Source: Bacteroidia bacterium (GTDB taxonomy: Bacteria > Bacteroidota > Bacteroidia > J057). Taken from it: a stretch of DNA of 64,000 nt. Position 1 is the stretch's first letter; the number at the start of each line of letters is the position of its first letter. Of the stretch, positions 55,368 through 64,000 are shown piece after piece. The DNA lies in the NCBI GenBank assembly GCA_041391665.1, contig JAWKNO010000002.1, positions 2,542,001 to 2,606,000 on the forward strand, read 5' to 3'. A program made the position numbers and the translations under genes. A model generated the notes under the pieces. That model searched no databases. It had not been told where the DNA came from and saw nothing but the letters and a program-made list of their open reading frames with translations.

Positions 55368-56711
55368 TTACCCAAAGGTAAGCACAAAGGCAGTGCCTTC
55401 ATTTTCACTGGAATTTACCCTGATTTCTCCTCCCTGTGCCTGCATAATCTGACGGGAAATGCTTAGCCCTACGCCTGAGCCTTCTTTTTTTGTAGAAAAG
55501 AAGGGGATAAAAATCTCTTCGAGTTGATCCGGCGGTATTCCGCACCCGTTGTCTTTGACCGTAATCTGGACCTGTCCGACGGCATTTTCTCCCGCCATCA
55601 GCGCAATATATTTTTCCTCCCGCCCCTCTACGGCGTGGATCGCATTGATAATCAAATTGATCACAACCTGTTCTGTCAATTGCAAATCAGCCCATAAAGT
55701 GATTTTTTCAGGAACAATCGACAGCTCAAAAGTAATGGCTTCCTTTTGAAAACGTGTGGAGAAAAGCCGTTGGATATCCTGAAAAAATGGGCCGATCGAA
55801 ATACTTTCAAACTGAGGAACGGGGATACGGGTGAGGTTTCGGTAGGTTTCGACAAAACTCATCAGTCCTTTGCTCCGGTTGCGGATAATATCAATGGCCT
55901 GGAGAATGTCTTTGGTTTGATCAGGGGTGATATCCGGGCCGCGAAAGGTTTTGTGATCTGCATGGAAAAGCAGGGCCCGGAGACTATCAGCCAGAGTGGT
56001 CACCGGTGTGACGGAATTCATAATCTCATGGGTCAGTACGCGTATCAGCTTTTGCCATGCATCGGTTTCTGTTTTTTCGACTTCCCGTCTGATATTCTGA
56101 AAGGAAACCAGTTGGTAGCCGACTCCCTGAAGTTTGAAGGCGGTGACCGAAATAATGAGCGGAATAATCTCTCCGTTTCGGGTGATTCTCACGAGGCGTT
56201 TTTCGCCGGAACGCATTTCCCCGATTGCTTTTACCAGACTTTCATCCAAATCTTCTGGTTTGCGGACTCCCGGGAGGGGAAAAAGTATTCTTCCTGCCTG
56301 GTTGATGAAATTGATTTCTGACCTGTTGCGGATGGATATGGTCGGAATACTTAGATGATGAAAAACCTGTTCGAGATAGCGGTAATTTTCCTCTTTCTCC
56401 AGCCTTATTTTCCGAAACTGTTCTACCACACTGCTGAGTTCGTGATTGAGTTCGTCAAAGGTTTTTCCTTTGCTTTCCTGGTGCATGGTGGAGGTGAAAT
56501 CGTCGTATCTGATTCCTGAGAAAAAACGTGTCAGCACACGGTTTGTCTGTTCGGTAAAATAAATCAGGTTTACGATCTGTATGAGAATAAGTATGCCGAT
56601 AAAAACCGCCGAAGCTTTGAGGCCGGCCACAAAAACCATAAAGGAAAACAAACACAGACTTACTGTCAGGACAATGATTCGCACCAAAATATGTAAGCGG
56701 AAATGTTTCAT
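55368..56711 (-). CDS. NtrB-type sensor histidine kinase
   Basis: A 447-residue kinase. Two hydrophobic segments lie at about 9-28 and 31-50 with almost no loop between them, so it senses within the membrane or cytoplasm. A PAS-like domain follows (about 110-215: LSIPTISIRNRSEINFINQAG). The kinase core has the H-box LTHEIMNSVTPVTTLAD, the N-box VVINLIINAIHAV, the G1 box VKDNGCGIPPDQ and GSGVGLSISRQIM. It is the second gene of a unit, nine bases after the NtrC-type regulator, and is surely its cognate kinase. Confidence 0.92.
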   Translation of the reverse strand: MKHFRLHILVRIIVLTVSLCLFSFMVFVAGLKASAVFIGILILIQIVNLIYFTEQTNRVLTRFFSGIRYDDFTSTMHQESKGKTFDELNHELSSVVEQFRKIRLEKEENYRYLEQVFHHLSIPTISIRNRSEINFINQAGRILFPLPGVRKPEDLDESLVKAIGEMRSGEKRLVRITRNGEIIPLIISVTAFKLQGVGYQLVSFQNIRREVEKTETDAWQKLIRVLTHEIMNSVTPVTTLADSLRALLFHADHKTFRGPDITPDQTKDILQAIDIIRNRSKGLMSFVETYRNLTRIPVPQFESISIGPFFQDIQRLFSTRFQKEAITFELSIVPEKITLWADLQLTEQVVINLIINAIHAVEGREEKYIALMAGENAVGQVQITVKDNGCGIPPDQLEEIFIPFFSTKKEGSGVGLSISRQIMQAQGGEIRVNSSENEGTAFVLTFG

Positions 56712-56720
56712 TGTTCCTTT

Positions 56721-58082
56721 TTAGAGCAATCCGTATTTTTCTATGCGGCGGTAAAGAGACGTGCGGGTGAGCCCCAGTTCTTTGGCTGCTTTGCTGATAT
56801 TGCCGCCGTGTTTGCTGATGGCTTTTCTTATGACCATTTTTTCCACTTCTTCCAGGTTGTAAGTATCGAGAAATAAATCGGCGCTACTTTCGGGAAGATG
56901 GCCAAAGTGAAAATCCTGTGGCTGAAGAATATCAGTTTCTGTCATGATCACCGCCCGCTCAATGGCGTGCTGCAATTCTCTGATATTGCCCGGCCAGTGG
57001 TATTTTTCCATTCGGGCGAGTGCAGCAGGGCTTATACTATAAACAGCTTTGTGGTATCGTTGGGCATAAATTTGGATAAAATGTTCGGCGAGCAGACTGA
57101 TATCTTCTTTGCGATCGCGAAGTGGGGGGAGTTGAAGTTCTACGGTATTGATGCGGTAAAGCAGATCTTGTCTGAATTCGCGCGTGGCAACTTTTTCTTT
57201 TATAGGGAGATTGGTCGCGCAGATGAGGCGAATATCTACCTCCAGCGGATGGTTGGAACCGACGCGGATGATCCGCCGTTGTTGGAGCGCATTGAGGAGC
57301 TTTGCCTGAAGGGGCAGGGAAAGATTGCCGATTTCGTCGAGAAAAAGCGTGCCTTTCTGAGCGAGTTCAAATCGCCCGATTCGGTTTTCTCTCGCATCGG
57401 TAAAAGCCCCTTTTACATGGCCAAAAAGTTCACTTTCAAACAGTGTCTCGCTGATTGCTCCCATGTCAACGTTGACAAAAACCTGATTGGCGCGAAGTGA
57501 GCGCTGGTGAAGTGCGCGGGCGATCAGCTCTTTGCCGGTACCATTTTCACCCAGTATCAGGATGTTGGCTTCTGTAGCGGCGATTTTGTTGATGGTTTCA
57601 AATATGCGGCGTATGGGCTCGCTTTGTCCGATGATTTCCTGATTGCCTTCACGGGTATCTTTAGCAATTGGGGAGGAAGTCTGTTCGGTCCTTGCTGCTT
57701 TTATATTCAGCGCATTATGAATAGTGGCAAGCAGTTTTTCGCTGTCCCAGGGTTTGAGCACAAAATCAGTTGCTCCTTTTTTGATCGCTTTGATGGCCGT
57801 ATCCACATCCCCATATGCTGTCATGAGTACGACAACCGCAGATGGTTCTGTCTCAAGGATTTGATTGAGCCAGTAAAAGCCTTCTTTCCCGCTGATGGCT
57901 TCCCGGCTAAAATTCAGGTCGAGTAAAATCAGGTCATAATTGCCATTTTTTACTAACTGATTGAGGAATACAGGACGCTCTTCAGTATCGGCTTCAAAAC
58001 CGTGACTTTTGAGGAAAATCCGGGCTGCGTCGAGAACATCCCGATCGTCATCTACTACAAGTATGCGGGCTTTGTATGCCAT
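56721..58082 (-). CDS. NtrC-family sigma-54-dependent response regulator
   Basis: A 453-residue enhancer-binding protein. The receiver domain (1-120) has DDDRD at 11-15 and the phosphorylated Asp55 in LILLDLNF. The AAA+ domain has Walker A GENGTGKE, the sigma-54 contact loop GAFTDA (the usual last Gly is shifted: GAFTGA reads GAFTDA), Walker B LFLDEIGNL and the arginine region RIGRFELAQKGT. The C-terminal Fis-type helix-turn-helix ends SKAAKELGLTRTSLYRRIEKYGLL. It is transcribed divergently from the ABC transporter operon and most likely activates it through the dyad at 58168-58183. The loop variant GAFTDA occurs in other Bacteroidota regulators, so activity is not excluded. Confidence 0.93.
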   Translation of the reverse strand: MAYKARILVVDDDRDVLDAARIFLKSHGFEADTEERPVFLNQLVKNGNYDLILLDLNFSREAISGKEGFYWLNQILETEPSAVVVLMTAYGDVDTAIKAIKKGATDFVLKPWDSEKLLATIHNALNIKAARTEQTSSPIAKDTREGNQEIIGQSEPIRRIFETINKIAATEANILILGENGTGKELIARALHQRSLRANQVFVNVDMGAISETLFESELFGHVKGAFTDARENRIGRFELAQKGTLFLDEIGNLSLPLQAKLLNALQQRRIIRVGSNHPLEVDIRLICATNLPIKEKVATREFRQDLLYRINTVELQLPPLRDRKEDISLLAEHFIQIYAQRYHKAVYSISPAALARMEKYHWPGNIRELQHAIERAVIMTETDILQPQDFHFGHLPESSADLFLDTYNLEEVEKMVIRKAISKHGGNISKAAKELGLTRTSLYRRIEKYGLL

Positions 58083-58167
58083 AATGCGAATTTACAAATA
58101 CTTTCCGGCCAAAGGCTATCGCAAAACTGCGAATTTACCTGTCGCTATGTACATGTGGAAGAAAAAG

Positions 58168-58183
58168 TGTACGGATTCGTACA
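58168..58183. promoter_or_regulatory. Candidate operator TGTACG-N4-CGTACA
   Basis: A perfect inverted repeat of six bases with a GATT spacer, in the 232-bp divergent region between regulator and transporter genes. A related hexamer TGTACA sits 15 bases upstream (58148-58153). Its distance to the possible sigma-54 promoter (about 120-135 bp before the start of transcription) suits an enhancer site for the NtrC-type regulator. Binding is inference. Confidence 0.5.
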
Positions 58184-58276
58184 TCTTCTGTCCTCCTGCG
58201 TTCAGTAAACAGAGATGTGGATAGGTGTATCTTTTTGATAATCAATGATTTATAAATGGGTATATTTATTGAATAA

Positions 58277-58292
58277 TGAACACTAGTTTGCA
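58277..58292 (+). promoter_or_regulatory. Possible sigma-54 promoter of the ABC operon
   Basis: TGAACACTAGTTTGCA has a good -12 element (TTTGCA) and a weak -24 (TGA instead of TGG). The predicted start of transcription (about 58303) lies 12 bases before the chosen ATG at 58315. Confidence 0.35.
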
Positions 58293-58314
58293 TAATCTAA
58301 AAATTGCTTCATAT

Positions 58315-59013
58315 ATGTTGTTATCTACCCACGAACTGACAAAGGTATACCGTACAGAGGAAATCGAAACGACCGCCCTCAACAATCTTTCTCTGGAAAT
58401 CGAAGCCGGCGAGTTTCTGGCCATCATGGGGCCTTCCGGTTGCGGTAAATCTACTTTGCTGAACATTCTCGGAATGCTTGATTCCCCTTCATCGGGTAGT
58501 TATACCTTTTTGGGAAATGAAGTAAACGGCCTTTCTGAAAAGGGACGGGCAATTCTTCGCAAGGGAAATATTGGTTTTGTGTTTCAGTCCTTTAATCTGA
58601 TTGAGGAACTTACCGTGTTTGAAAATGTCGAACTGCCGCTGATCTACCTGAAAATGTCTGCTTCTGAGCGCAAAAAACGCGTACATGACATGCTGCAACA
58701 CCTTCAGATTATGCATCGGGTGAATCATTTTCCCCAGCAACTTTCCGGTGGCCAGCAGCAGCGTGTCGCTGTGGCAAGGGCGCTCGTTACCCGCCCGAGT
58801 CTGGTTTTGGCCGATGAGCCTACCGGCAACCTCGATTCTGAAAATGGAAACGAAGTCATGAAAATTTTGACTGAACTCAACGACGCCGGAACGACGATTG
58901 TCATGGTTACCCACTCAGAACATGATGCTTCTTACAGCCGGAGAATCATTCGCTTGCTTGATGGAAGAATCTACTCAGAAGTAAATCATAAGTCTTCAGT
59001 CATCGGGGGTTAA
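58315..59013 (+). CDS. ABC transporter ATP-binding protein (MacB/LolD type)
   Basis: A 232-residue cytoplasmic ATPase. Walker A is GPSGCGKST, the Q-loop is in FVFQSFNL, the signature is LSGGQQQRVAVARAL, and Walker B with the catalytic Glu is LVLADEPTGNLD. The frame is open upstream to 58276, but that stretch overlaps the promoter-like site, and the ATG at 58315 begins as the family does (MLLSTHELTKVYRTEE). It powers the two permeases downstream. The MacB/LolD class usually moves lipoproteins, peptides or antibiotics, or transmits force across the envelope. Confidence 0.94.
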   Translation: MLLSTHELTKVYRTEEIETTALNNLSLEIEAGEFLAIMGPSGCGKSTLLNILGMLDSPSSGSYTFLGNEVNGLSEKGRAILRKGNIGFVFQSFNLIEELTVFENVELPLIYLKMSASERKKRVHDMLQHLQIMHRVNHFPQQLSGGQQQRVAVARALVTRPSLVLADEPTGNLDSENGNEVMKILTELNDAGTTIVMVTHSEHDASYSRRIIRLLDGRIYSEVNHKSSVIGG

Positions 59014-59041
59014 ATAATCTTTCGCGTCAACTCATCTGCTT

Positions 59042-61453
59042 ATGTGGAAAAATTATCTGAACATCGCTATTCGCAATCTGGTGCGAAACAGAGTCCACAC
59101 TTTGATCAATCTGATTGGGCTTTCGCTGGGTATATCCTGTACTTTGCTGATTGTCTTGTATGTGCAGGATGAAATTAATTACGATAGCCACCATGTGAAC
59201 AGAAGCAGGATTTTCCGCATTTCCAGCGATATGCGCATGGGGGCCAATGAAGATGAATATGCCCTGACCAGTATGGCTGTCGGGCCAAGACTTAAAGAAG
59301 CCTATCCCGAAATAGATACCTTTGTGCGATTTCGTATGGCACCCAACCGAATATCGGTTCGGTATGGCGATAAGCTGTTTAATGAGCAGTTTATCACCAT
59401 GGCTGACCCTCAGGTATTTTCCGTGTTTACCTACCCGTTGATAAAGGGTAGTCCACAAACTGCCCTTATCAACCCTCGCTCACTGGTATTGACAGAAACC
59501 CTGGCCAAAAAATATTTTGCGGAAGAAGACCCTCTGGGGAAACAGATAAAACTCAACAACCTGGATTTTGAGGTTACAGGGGTGATGAAAGATTTGCCAG
59601 CCAACTCTGACCTTCCGATTAATGGACTTACCTCTATGGTCGATATGTCAGAAGAGGAGCGCAATGTTATGATGTGGGATTGGGGACGAATGTCATTTTA
59701 TACCTATCTCCTTTTCAAAAATTCGGGAGAAGGCATGAGTTTTGGTGAAAAACTGGAAGAATTTGCTGCAAAAAATGTCCAGCCATTCTGGAAGGAAAAT
59801 TCGATTGACGGAGAAATTCACTATCAGCTTACCGCGCTGCCCGACCTGCATTTTCAGACAGACCTCGGATACGACACCCCAAAGGGAAATAAATCTTACC
59901 TGTACATATTTTCCCTCGTGGCGATTTTTATTCTCCTGATTGCCTGTATCAACTATATCAACCTCGCGATTGCCCAGTCTTCACGGAGAAGCCTGGAGGT
60001 CGGCATCCGTAAAGCCGCGGGAGCCACGCGCGCTCAATTGCTCCGTCAGTTTTTGGGCGAATCGATTATTATTTCCCTGATCGCTTTGTGTTTTGGAGCT
60101 ATTTTGGTGGAGATTTCTCTGCCTGTATTTAATCAGTTGGCCGGAAAGTCGTTCCTGTTTTCTGACCTGTTACAACCCGGGCTGATTGTAGCGGCTTTAT
60201 TAATAGTGATGTTTACCGGACTGGTGGCAGGCAGTTATCCGGCTTTGTACCTGGCCTCTTTTCAGCCGATAGAAGTATTAAAAGGACGTATTCAACTTTC
60301 TGGCAACAGCCTCCTGCGAAAGGTGCTGGTTGTATTGCAATTCTCTATTTCCATAGGCCTGATCATTGCGACGCTGGTCGTATATGAGCAGATGAGTTTT
60401 CTGAAAAACCATGAACTGGGGTTTGAAAAAGAACAGGCGATGGTCGTAGAAGTGCCCTTTGATACAACCCTGTATAAGCGCCTGCCACAGGTGAAGGACG
60501 AATTGCTTGCCAATCCGGGAGTAAAAGGGCTTGCTACAAGCGGTCGGTTTGTGCCGGGGGAGGGGAGTGGTACAATCTTGTTTCGTGTAGAGCAGGACAA
60601 TATGCTCAAAGAAAACCATTTCAGTGTGGTAAGTGTGGATGAAAATTTTATGGATGTGATGAAAATCGGGCTGGTCGAAGGGCGCAATTTTGAACGTAGC
60701 AGACAGACAGATCCCCAGCAGGCATTTATTGTGAATGAATCCTTTGTTAAATCTATGGGCTGGGATGAACCTATCGGTAAACGTTTGCAATGGGGATTAT
60801 TGCCCGACAATCAGGCTGCCAATGATGGAAGGGTTGTCGGCGTCATCAAAGATTACCATTTCAGCTCGCTGCATAACAAGATCGAACCCCTGGTATGGAT
60901 TTACAATCCCAATACACCACAGCGGTTAGTCGTCAGTATGAATGGCGAAAATATAGCGCAAACGATCGATTTCGTCAGCACCAAATGGCGGGAGATAGAC
61001 CCCAACCATCCATTAGAATTCTTTTTCCTTGATGCTTTTTTTGACCAACTCTACCGTCGGGAAGAAAGGATGATGACGATATTTGGCTACTTCAGCCTGA
61101 TTACCATTGTCATCGCCTGTATGGGGCTGTTTGGTGTATCTTCCTTCATCACCCAGCAGCGAACCCGTGAGATCGGGATCAGGAAAATATTGGGTGCAGA
61201 AACCCGCCAACTGGTCTTTTTGTTGTCGCGCGACTTTGGCGTATTGGTACTGATTGCGATGTGTATCGCCAGTGCGATTACCTGGCGCGCCATGGCCTTC
61301 TGGCTGACCGGTTTTCCTTTTCCGGCGGATATGCCTTTGTATGCTTTTTTTGTGGCGGGTTTCGCCTCCCTTTGTATAGCACTATTGACCACCAGTTACC
61401 ATTCCCTCCGTACGGCCAAAGCCAATCCGGCTGACGCATTAAGAAATGAATAA
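59042..61453 (+). CDS. FtsX/MacB-type ABC permease, first copy
   Basis: An 803-residue inner-membrane protein. N-terminal membrane helix (about 21-42: LINLIGLSLGISCTLLIVLYV), a periplasmic MacB-type domain (about 45-280), three helices (about 285-430) with the FtsX motif LEVGIRKAAGATRAQLLRQF, a second periplasmic domain (about 440-660) and a last set of helices with TREIGIRKILGAETRQLVFLL. The doubled FtsX motif shows an internally duplicated permease, the arrangement typical of Bacteroidota 'putative ABC transport system permease' proteins (about 800 residues). It starts 28 bases after the ATPase stop and ends two bases before the next permease. Confidence 0.92.
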   Translation: MWKNYLNIAIRNLVRNRVHTLINLIGLSLGISCTLLIVLYVQDEINYDSHHVNRSRIFRISSDMRMGANEDEYALTSMAVGPRLKEAYPEIDTFVRFRMAPNRISVRYGDKLFNEQFITMADPQVFSVFTYPLIKGSPQTALINPRSLVLTETLAKKYFAEEDPLGKQIKLNNLDFEVTGVMKDLPANSDLPINGLTSMVDMSEEERNVMMWDWGRMSFYTYLLFKNSGEGMSFGEKLEEFAAKNVQPFWKENSIDGEIHYQLTALPDLHFQTDLGYDTPKGNKSYLYIFSLVAIFILLIACINYINLAIAQSSRRSLEVGIRKAAGATRAQLLRQFLGESIIISLIALCFGAILVEISLPVFNQLAGKSFLFSDLLQPGLIVAALLIVMFTGLVAGSYPALYLASFQPIEVLKGRIQLSGNSLLRKVLVVLQFSISIGLIIATLVVYEQMSFLKNHELGFEKEQAMVVEVPFDTTLYKRLPQVKDELLANPGVKGLATSGRFVPGEGSGTILFRVEQDNMLKENHFSVVSVDENFMDVMKIGLVEGRNFERSRQTDPQQAFIVNESFVKSMGWDEPIGKRLQWGLLPDNQAANDGRVVGVIKDYHFSSLHNKIEPLVWIYNPNTPQRLVVSMNGENIAQTIDFVSTKWREIDPNHPLEFFFLDAFFDQLYRREERMMTIFGYFSLITIVIACMGLFGVSSFITQQRTREIGIRKILGAETRQLVFLLSRDFGVLVLIAMCIASAITWRAMAFWLTGFPFPADMPLYAFFVAGFASLCIALLTTSYHSLRTAKANPADALRNE

Positions 61454-61455
61454 TC

Positions 61456-63840
61456 ATGCTAAAAAACTATCTGATCGTCGCTATCCGGACATTGGTCCGA
61501 AACCGGAATACTTCTATGATCAATATCGCTGGCCTTGCCATCGGGCTTGCCAGTTGTATTCTGATTTTCATCTACGTTCGTTCAGAACTCTCTTATGACC
61601 GTTTTCATCCACAGGCTGACAATCTTTTCAGAGTATTGACCATTGACAAGGCACTGGGGGTGACGAGCAATCTCGTAGGAATTACCCTGCCAGCTTTGGG
61701 GCCAGCTATGGGTACCGAAATTCCTGAAGTGGTGAAAACCGTTCGCGTGAATGGAAATGGGCGGGGACTGATCACTTATGAGGGGGAGAGTCTTTACGCA
61801 GAAGATGTCAAATTTGTAGAACCCTCTTTTCTTAATTTTTTCGGATTTGAGTGGAAGAGCGGCGAAAAAGACCGCGCGCTTACACGTCCATATACAGGCG
61901 TGATGTCTGAAAGTCTGTCGAAAAAGATATTCGGAGACAAAGATCCTTTGGGGCAGACGATTACGCTTAACAGCAATCGGGAAATCGAAATAACCGGAAT
62001 AATGGCGGATCCGCCTTCGGCTACCCACCTGACCTACGAATTGCTGGTTTCTCTCTATCCTTCCGAGCAGGATTCCAATCTGGTCAGAACCCTTCAGTCG
62101 TGGCAGCAGATCAGCATGGTTACCTATGTCGCCCTCAACGATCCGGCAAATGAAGAATTGGTAGAAGCCAAGATGGAAGAGATCATTCGGAAAAATGAAG
62201 TAGGCGAAAATTTTTCGGTGATTCTCCAGCCGCTTAAGGATGTGCATTTGCAATCCAGTGATGTATTATTTGACGGTTATAACAAAAACAAAACAGATGC
62301 CGGGTATGTGTACACGCTGCTCATTGTGGCTTTGTTTATCATCCTTATTGCGGCTTTCAACTTTATGAATTTGTCCACTGCACGTTCTTCCAACCGGGCG
62401 AGAGAAGTGGGGATGCGAAAGGTACTGGGTGCATTTCGTCAGCAATTGGTTTTGCAGTTTTTGGGCGAATCGGTGCTTTTGTGTCTGATCGCGCTGGTGC
62501 TGGCGGTTGGGTTGGCCGCATTGGTGGTAGAACTCAGCGATTTGCCATTTCCGGTGGATCCTGTGGGCTATTTGTTTGGCGATAAACCCCTGATGTTTGG
62601 ACTTTTGGGCGGAACGATTTTGCTGGGATTAATGGCGGGCATTTATCCGGCGTTTTTACTTTCAGGATTTGAGCCGGTGAAAGTCTTGAAAGGAAAATTT
62701 ATGAATACCCTCAGCGGAATCTGGCTTAGAAGAATCCTGGTAGTGGTACAGTTTACCGCATCGATTGTCATGATTATCGGGACGATCGTCGTCTATCAGC
62801 AGCTGGAAATGGTGAAAAAAAGGGACAAAGGATTTAACCCGGAGCAGGTTATCACCCTGAATATTGGCAATCGGGCGGTACGCGAAAAGTATGAAGCGCT
62901 GGAAAACGAATTAACCCAAAACCCCCATATCAAGGGACTGGCCTGCTCTACTTCGATGCCGGGGAGAGGTTTTGGCCGAACCGGCATTCGGCCCGAAGGC
63001 GTTTCAGAGGAAGATATCTGGATCGTAAGTATCATGGGGATGAATGAAGATTATATCCCATTGATGGGAATGGAAATGGCTTCGGGGCGGAATTTTTCCC
63101 GCGAGTTTTCGACCGACTCTATACAGGCCACAATTATCAATGAGGCACTGGCAGACGCGTTGGGCTGGGGAGAAGATGCGGTTGGCAAGACGATCAGCTT
63201 TGGCCCTGACCCATCGATCGTGGTGGGCGTCGTGAAGAACTTCCACTTTGCCTCCATGCGGCATCAGATAGAGCCGATGATTATGTATTATCAGCCAGGT
63301 GTGTTGAATGTACTTTCGGTCAAGCTGGATGCGGAAGATATTTCAGGGACACTCGACCATGTCAGAGCCACATGGGAAAAAGTCAATCCAGGCTTCCCGT
63401 ACGAATACCAGTTTTTTGACGAAGACTTTGCGCAGCAGTTTAAAAGCGAAGAGACCTTTGCAAGGCTGATTGTATTTTTCACCTGGCTGGCGATATTTAT
63501 TTCGTGTCTGGGGCTGTTGGGGTTGTCAGCCTTTAGCGCAGAGCAGCGGACAAGAGAGATCGGGATCAGAAAAGTGCTGGGCGCGTCAGTGGTGCAGGTA
63601 GTAGGTTTGCTTTCGAAGGAATTCACCATTTTGGTAGGCATTGCCGCGGTCATTGCGGTACCCGTGGCATGGATCGCGATGAATTCCTGGCTGGAGTCCT
63701 TTGCCTACCGGATTTCGATCGGGTGGATGGTATTTGTGATGGCCGGAGCGATGGCGCTTGCGATTGCTTTGCTCACCAACGCATACCATGCGGTGAAAAC
63801 CGCAAGAGCCAACCCAACGGAGGCGTTGCGGTATGAGTAG
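61456..63840 (+). CDS. FtsX/MacB-type ABC permease, second copy
   Basis: A 794-residue paralog of the preceding permease, with the same plan: N-terminal helix (MINIAGLAIGLASCILIFIYV), MacB-like periplasmic domain, FtsX motif REVGMRKVLGAFRQQLVLQF, a second periplasmic domain and TREIGIRKVLGASVVQVVGLL near the end, closing with ARANPTEALRYE. The two permeases probably form a heterodimer served by the single ATPase. No HlyD-type adaptor or outer-membrane partner lies within the window, but the operon could continue beyond 64000 only after a hairpin. Confidence 0.92.
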   Translation: MLKNYLIVAIRTLVRNRNTSMINIAGLAIGLASCILIFIYVRSELSYDRFHPQADNLFRVLTIDKALGVTSNLVGITLPALGPAMGTEIPEVVKTVRVNGNGRGLITYEGESLYAEDVKFVEPSFLNFFGFEWKSGEKDRALTRPYTGVMSESLSKKIFGDKDPLGQTITLNSNREIEITGIMADPPSATHLTYELLVSLYPSEQDSNLVRTLQSWQQISMVTYVALNDPANEELVEAKMEEIIRKNEVGENFSVILQPLKDVHLQSSDVLFDGYNKNKTDAGYVYTLLIVALFIILIAAFNFMNLSTARSSNRAREVGMRKVLGAFRQQLVLQFLGESVLLCLIALVLAVGLAALVVELSDLPFPVDPVGYLFGDKPLMFGLLGGTILLGLMAGIYPAFLLSGFEPVKVLKGKFMNTLSGIWLRRILVVVQFTASIVMIIGTIVVYQQLEMVKKRDKGFNPEQVITLNIGNRAVREKYEALENELTQNPHIKGLACSTSMPGRGFGRTGIRPEGVSEEDIWIVSIMGMNEDYIPLMGMEMASGRNFSREFSTDSIQATIINEALADALGWGEDAVGKTISFGPDPSIVVGVVKNFHFASMRHQIEPMIMYYQPGVLNVLSVKLDAEDISGTLDHVRATWEKVNPGFPYEYQFFDEDFAQQFKSEETFARLIVFFTWLAIFISCLGLLGLSAFSAEQRTREIGIRKVLGASVVQVVGLLSKEFTILVGIAAVIAVPVAWIAMNSWLESFAYRISIGWMVFVMAGAMALAIALLTNAYHAVKTARANPTEALRYE

Positions 63841-63909
63841 GGGGGAAGACTTTCTGTTCATATGGGGATGGTGATAATTGTGATTTTCCAAAATCCCCAA
63901 CCTCCATCA

Positions 63910-63941
63910 GCCCGGGTGACCCCCCTTAAGGGGGGTCGGGC
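63910..63941. repeat. GC-rich palindrome after the ABC operon
   Basis: GCCCG (63910-63914), a four-base bulge, ACCCCCC-TTAA-GGGGGGT (63919-63936) and CGGGC (63937-63941). No T-run follows, so it is more likely a dispersed palindromic repeat than a classical terminator, though it may slow transcription. The rest of 63841-64000 shows nothing else. Confidence 0.55.
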
Positions 63942-64000
63942 TTGTGCTGCAGGAACTGCTTCTTGATTTTCCGGTGAAAAGATGAGACTGCCTTTCACAA

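Overview
The window looks like a chromosomal segment from a Bacteroidota bacterium, probably a Saprospiria-like or other environmental lineage (lineage is inference). Four proteins carry an N-terminal signal peptide plus a C-terminal type IX secretion (T9SS) sorting module. Promoter-like sites follow the Bacteroidota pattern TTG-N19/20-TAnnTTTG rather than the E. coli pattern. Families typical of the phylum are present (DUF3467, DUF2911, FG-GAP giants, tandem FtsX-type permeases). Ribosome binding sites are not conspicuous. I found no tRNA, rRNA, CRISPR array, transposase or integrase.

Layout. 1-5170 (minus): two tandem paralogous lipoproteins of the PVC-type dehydrogenase / HEAT / heme-binding class; the second is cut by the window edge. 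5431-8373 (plus): a WD40-caspase fusion. 8440-11077 (plus): a translationally coupled trio of FAD oxidoreductase, phosphonatase-like HAD hydrolase and FkbM methyltransferase, ended by a bidirectional hairpin. 11153-16844 (minus): a D-2-hydroxyacid dehydrogenase, a DNA photolyase, valyl-tRNA synthetase and a mini T9SS protein. 17304-23570 (plus, with one small minus gene): a TPR histidine kinase, an M43 metalloprotease with T9SS signal, and a TPR protein whose start lies in a repeat. 23567-26436 (minus): DUF3467 and PriA.

26841-50365 (plus) is the striking part: about 23.5 kb almost entirely given to cell-surface proteins. It holds a Kre9/KNH-like anchored protein, then a 4,111-residue FG-GAP/FN3 protein built from seven super-repeats of about 1.5 kb. 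After that comes a roughly 3,030-residue fibre with an S74 intramolecular chaperone end, followed closely by two small secreted proteins. The fibre gene contains 17 units in exact 243-bp register and an 839-bp segment duplicated without a single difference 1,215 bp away, which points to recent repeat expansion.

50431-55297: DUF2911 protein, a DUF6909-like protein with a nucleoside-phosphorylase-like end, an AGCS-type sodium:amino-acid symporter with an inserted soluble domain, and a TIM-barrel sugar isomerase/epimerase homologue. 55368-63840: a divergent regulatory unit in which an NtrC-type response regulator and its histidine kinase (minus) face an ABC ATPase plus two FtsX/MacB-type permeases (plus). 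A TGTACG-N4-CGTACA dyad and a possible sigma-54 promoter lie between them.

The best candidates for something little described are the repeat-expanding S74 fibre operon, the WD40-caspase protein and the DUF6909-like fusion. None is visibly part of a known defence system.
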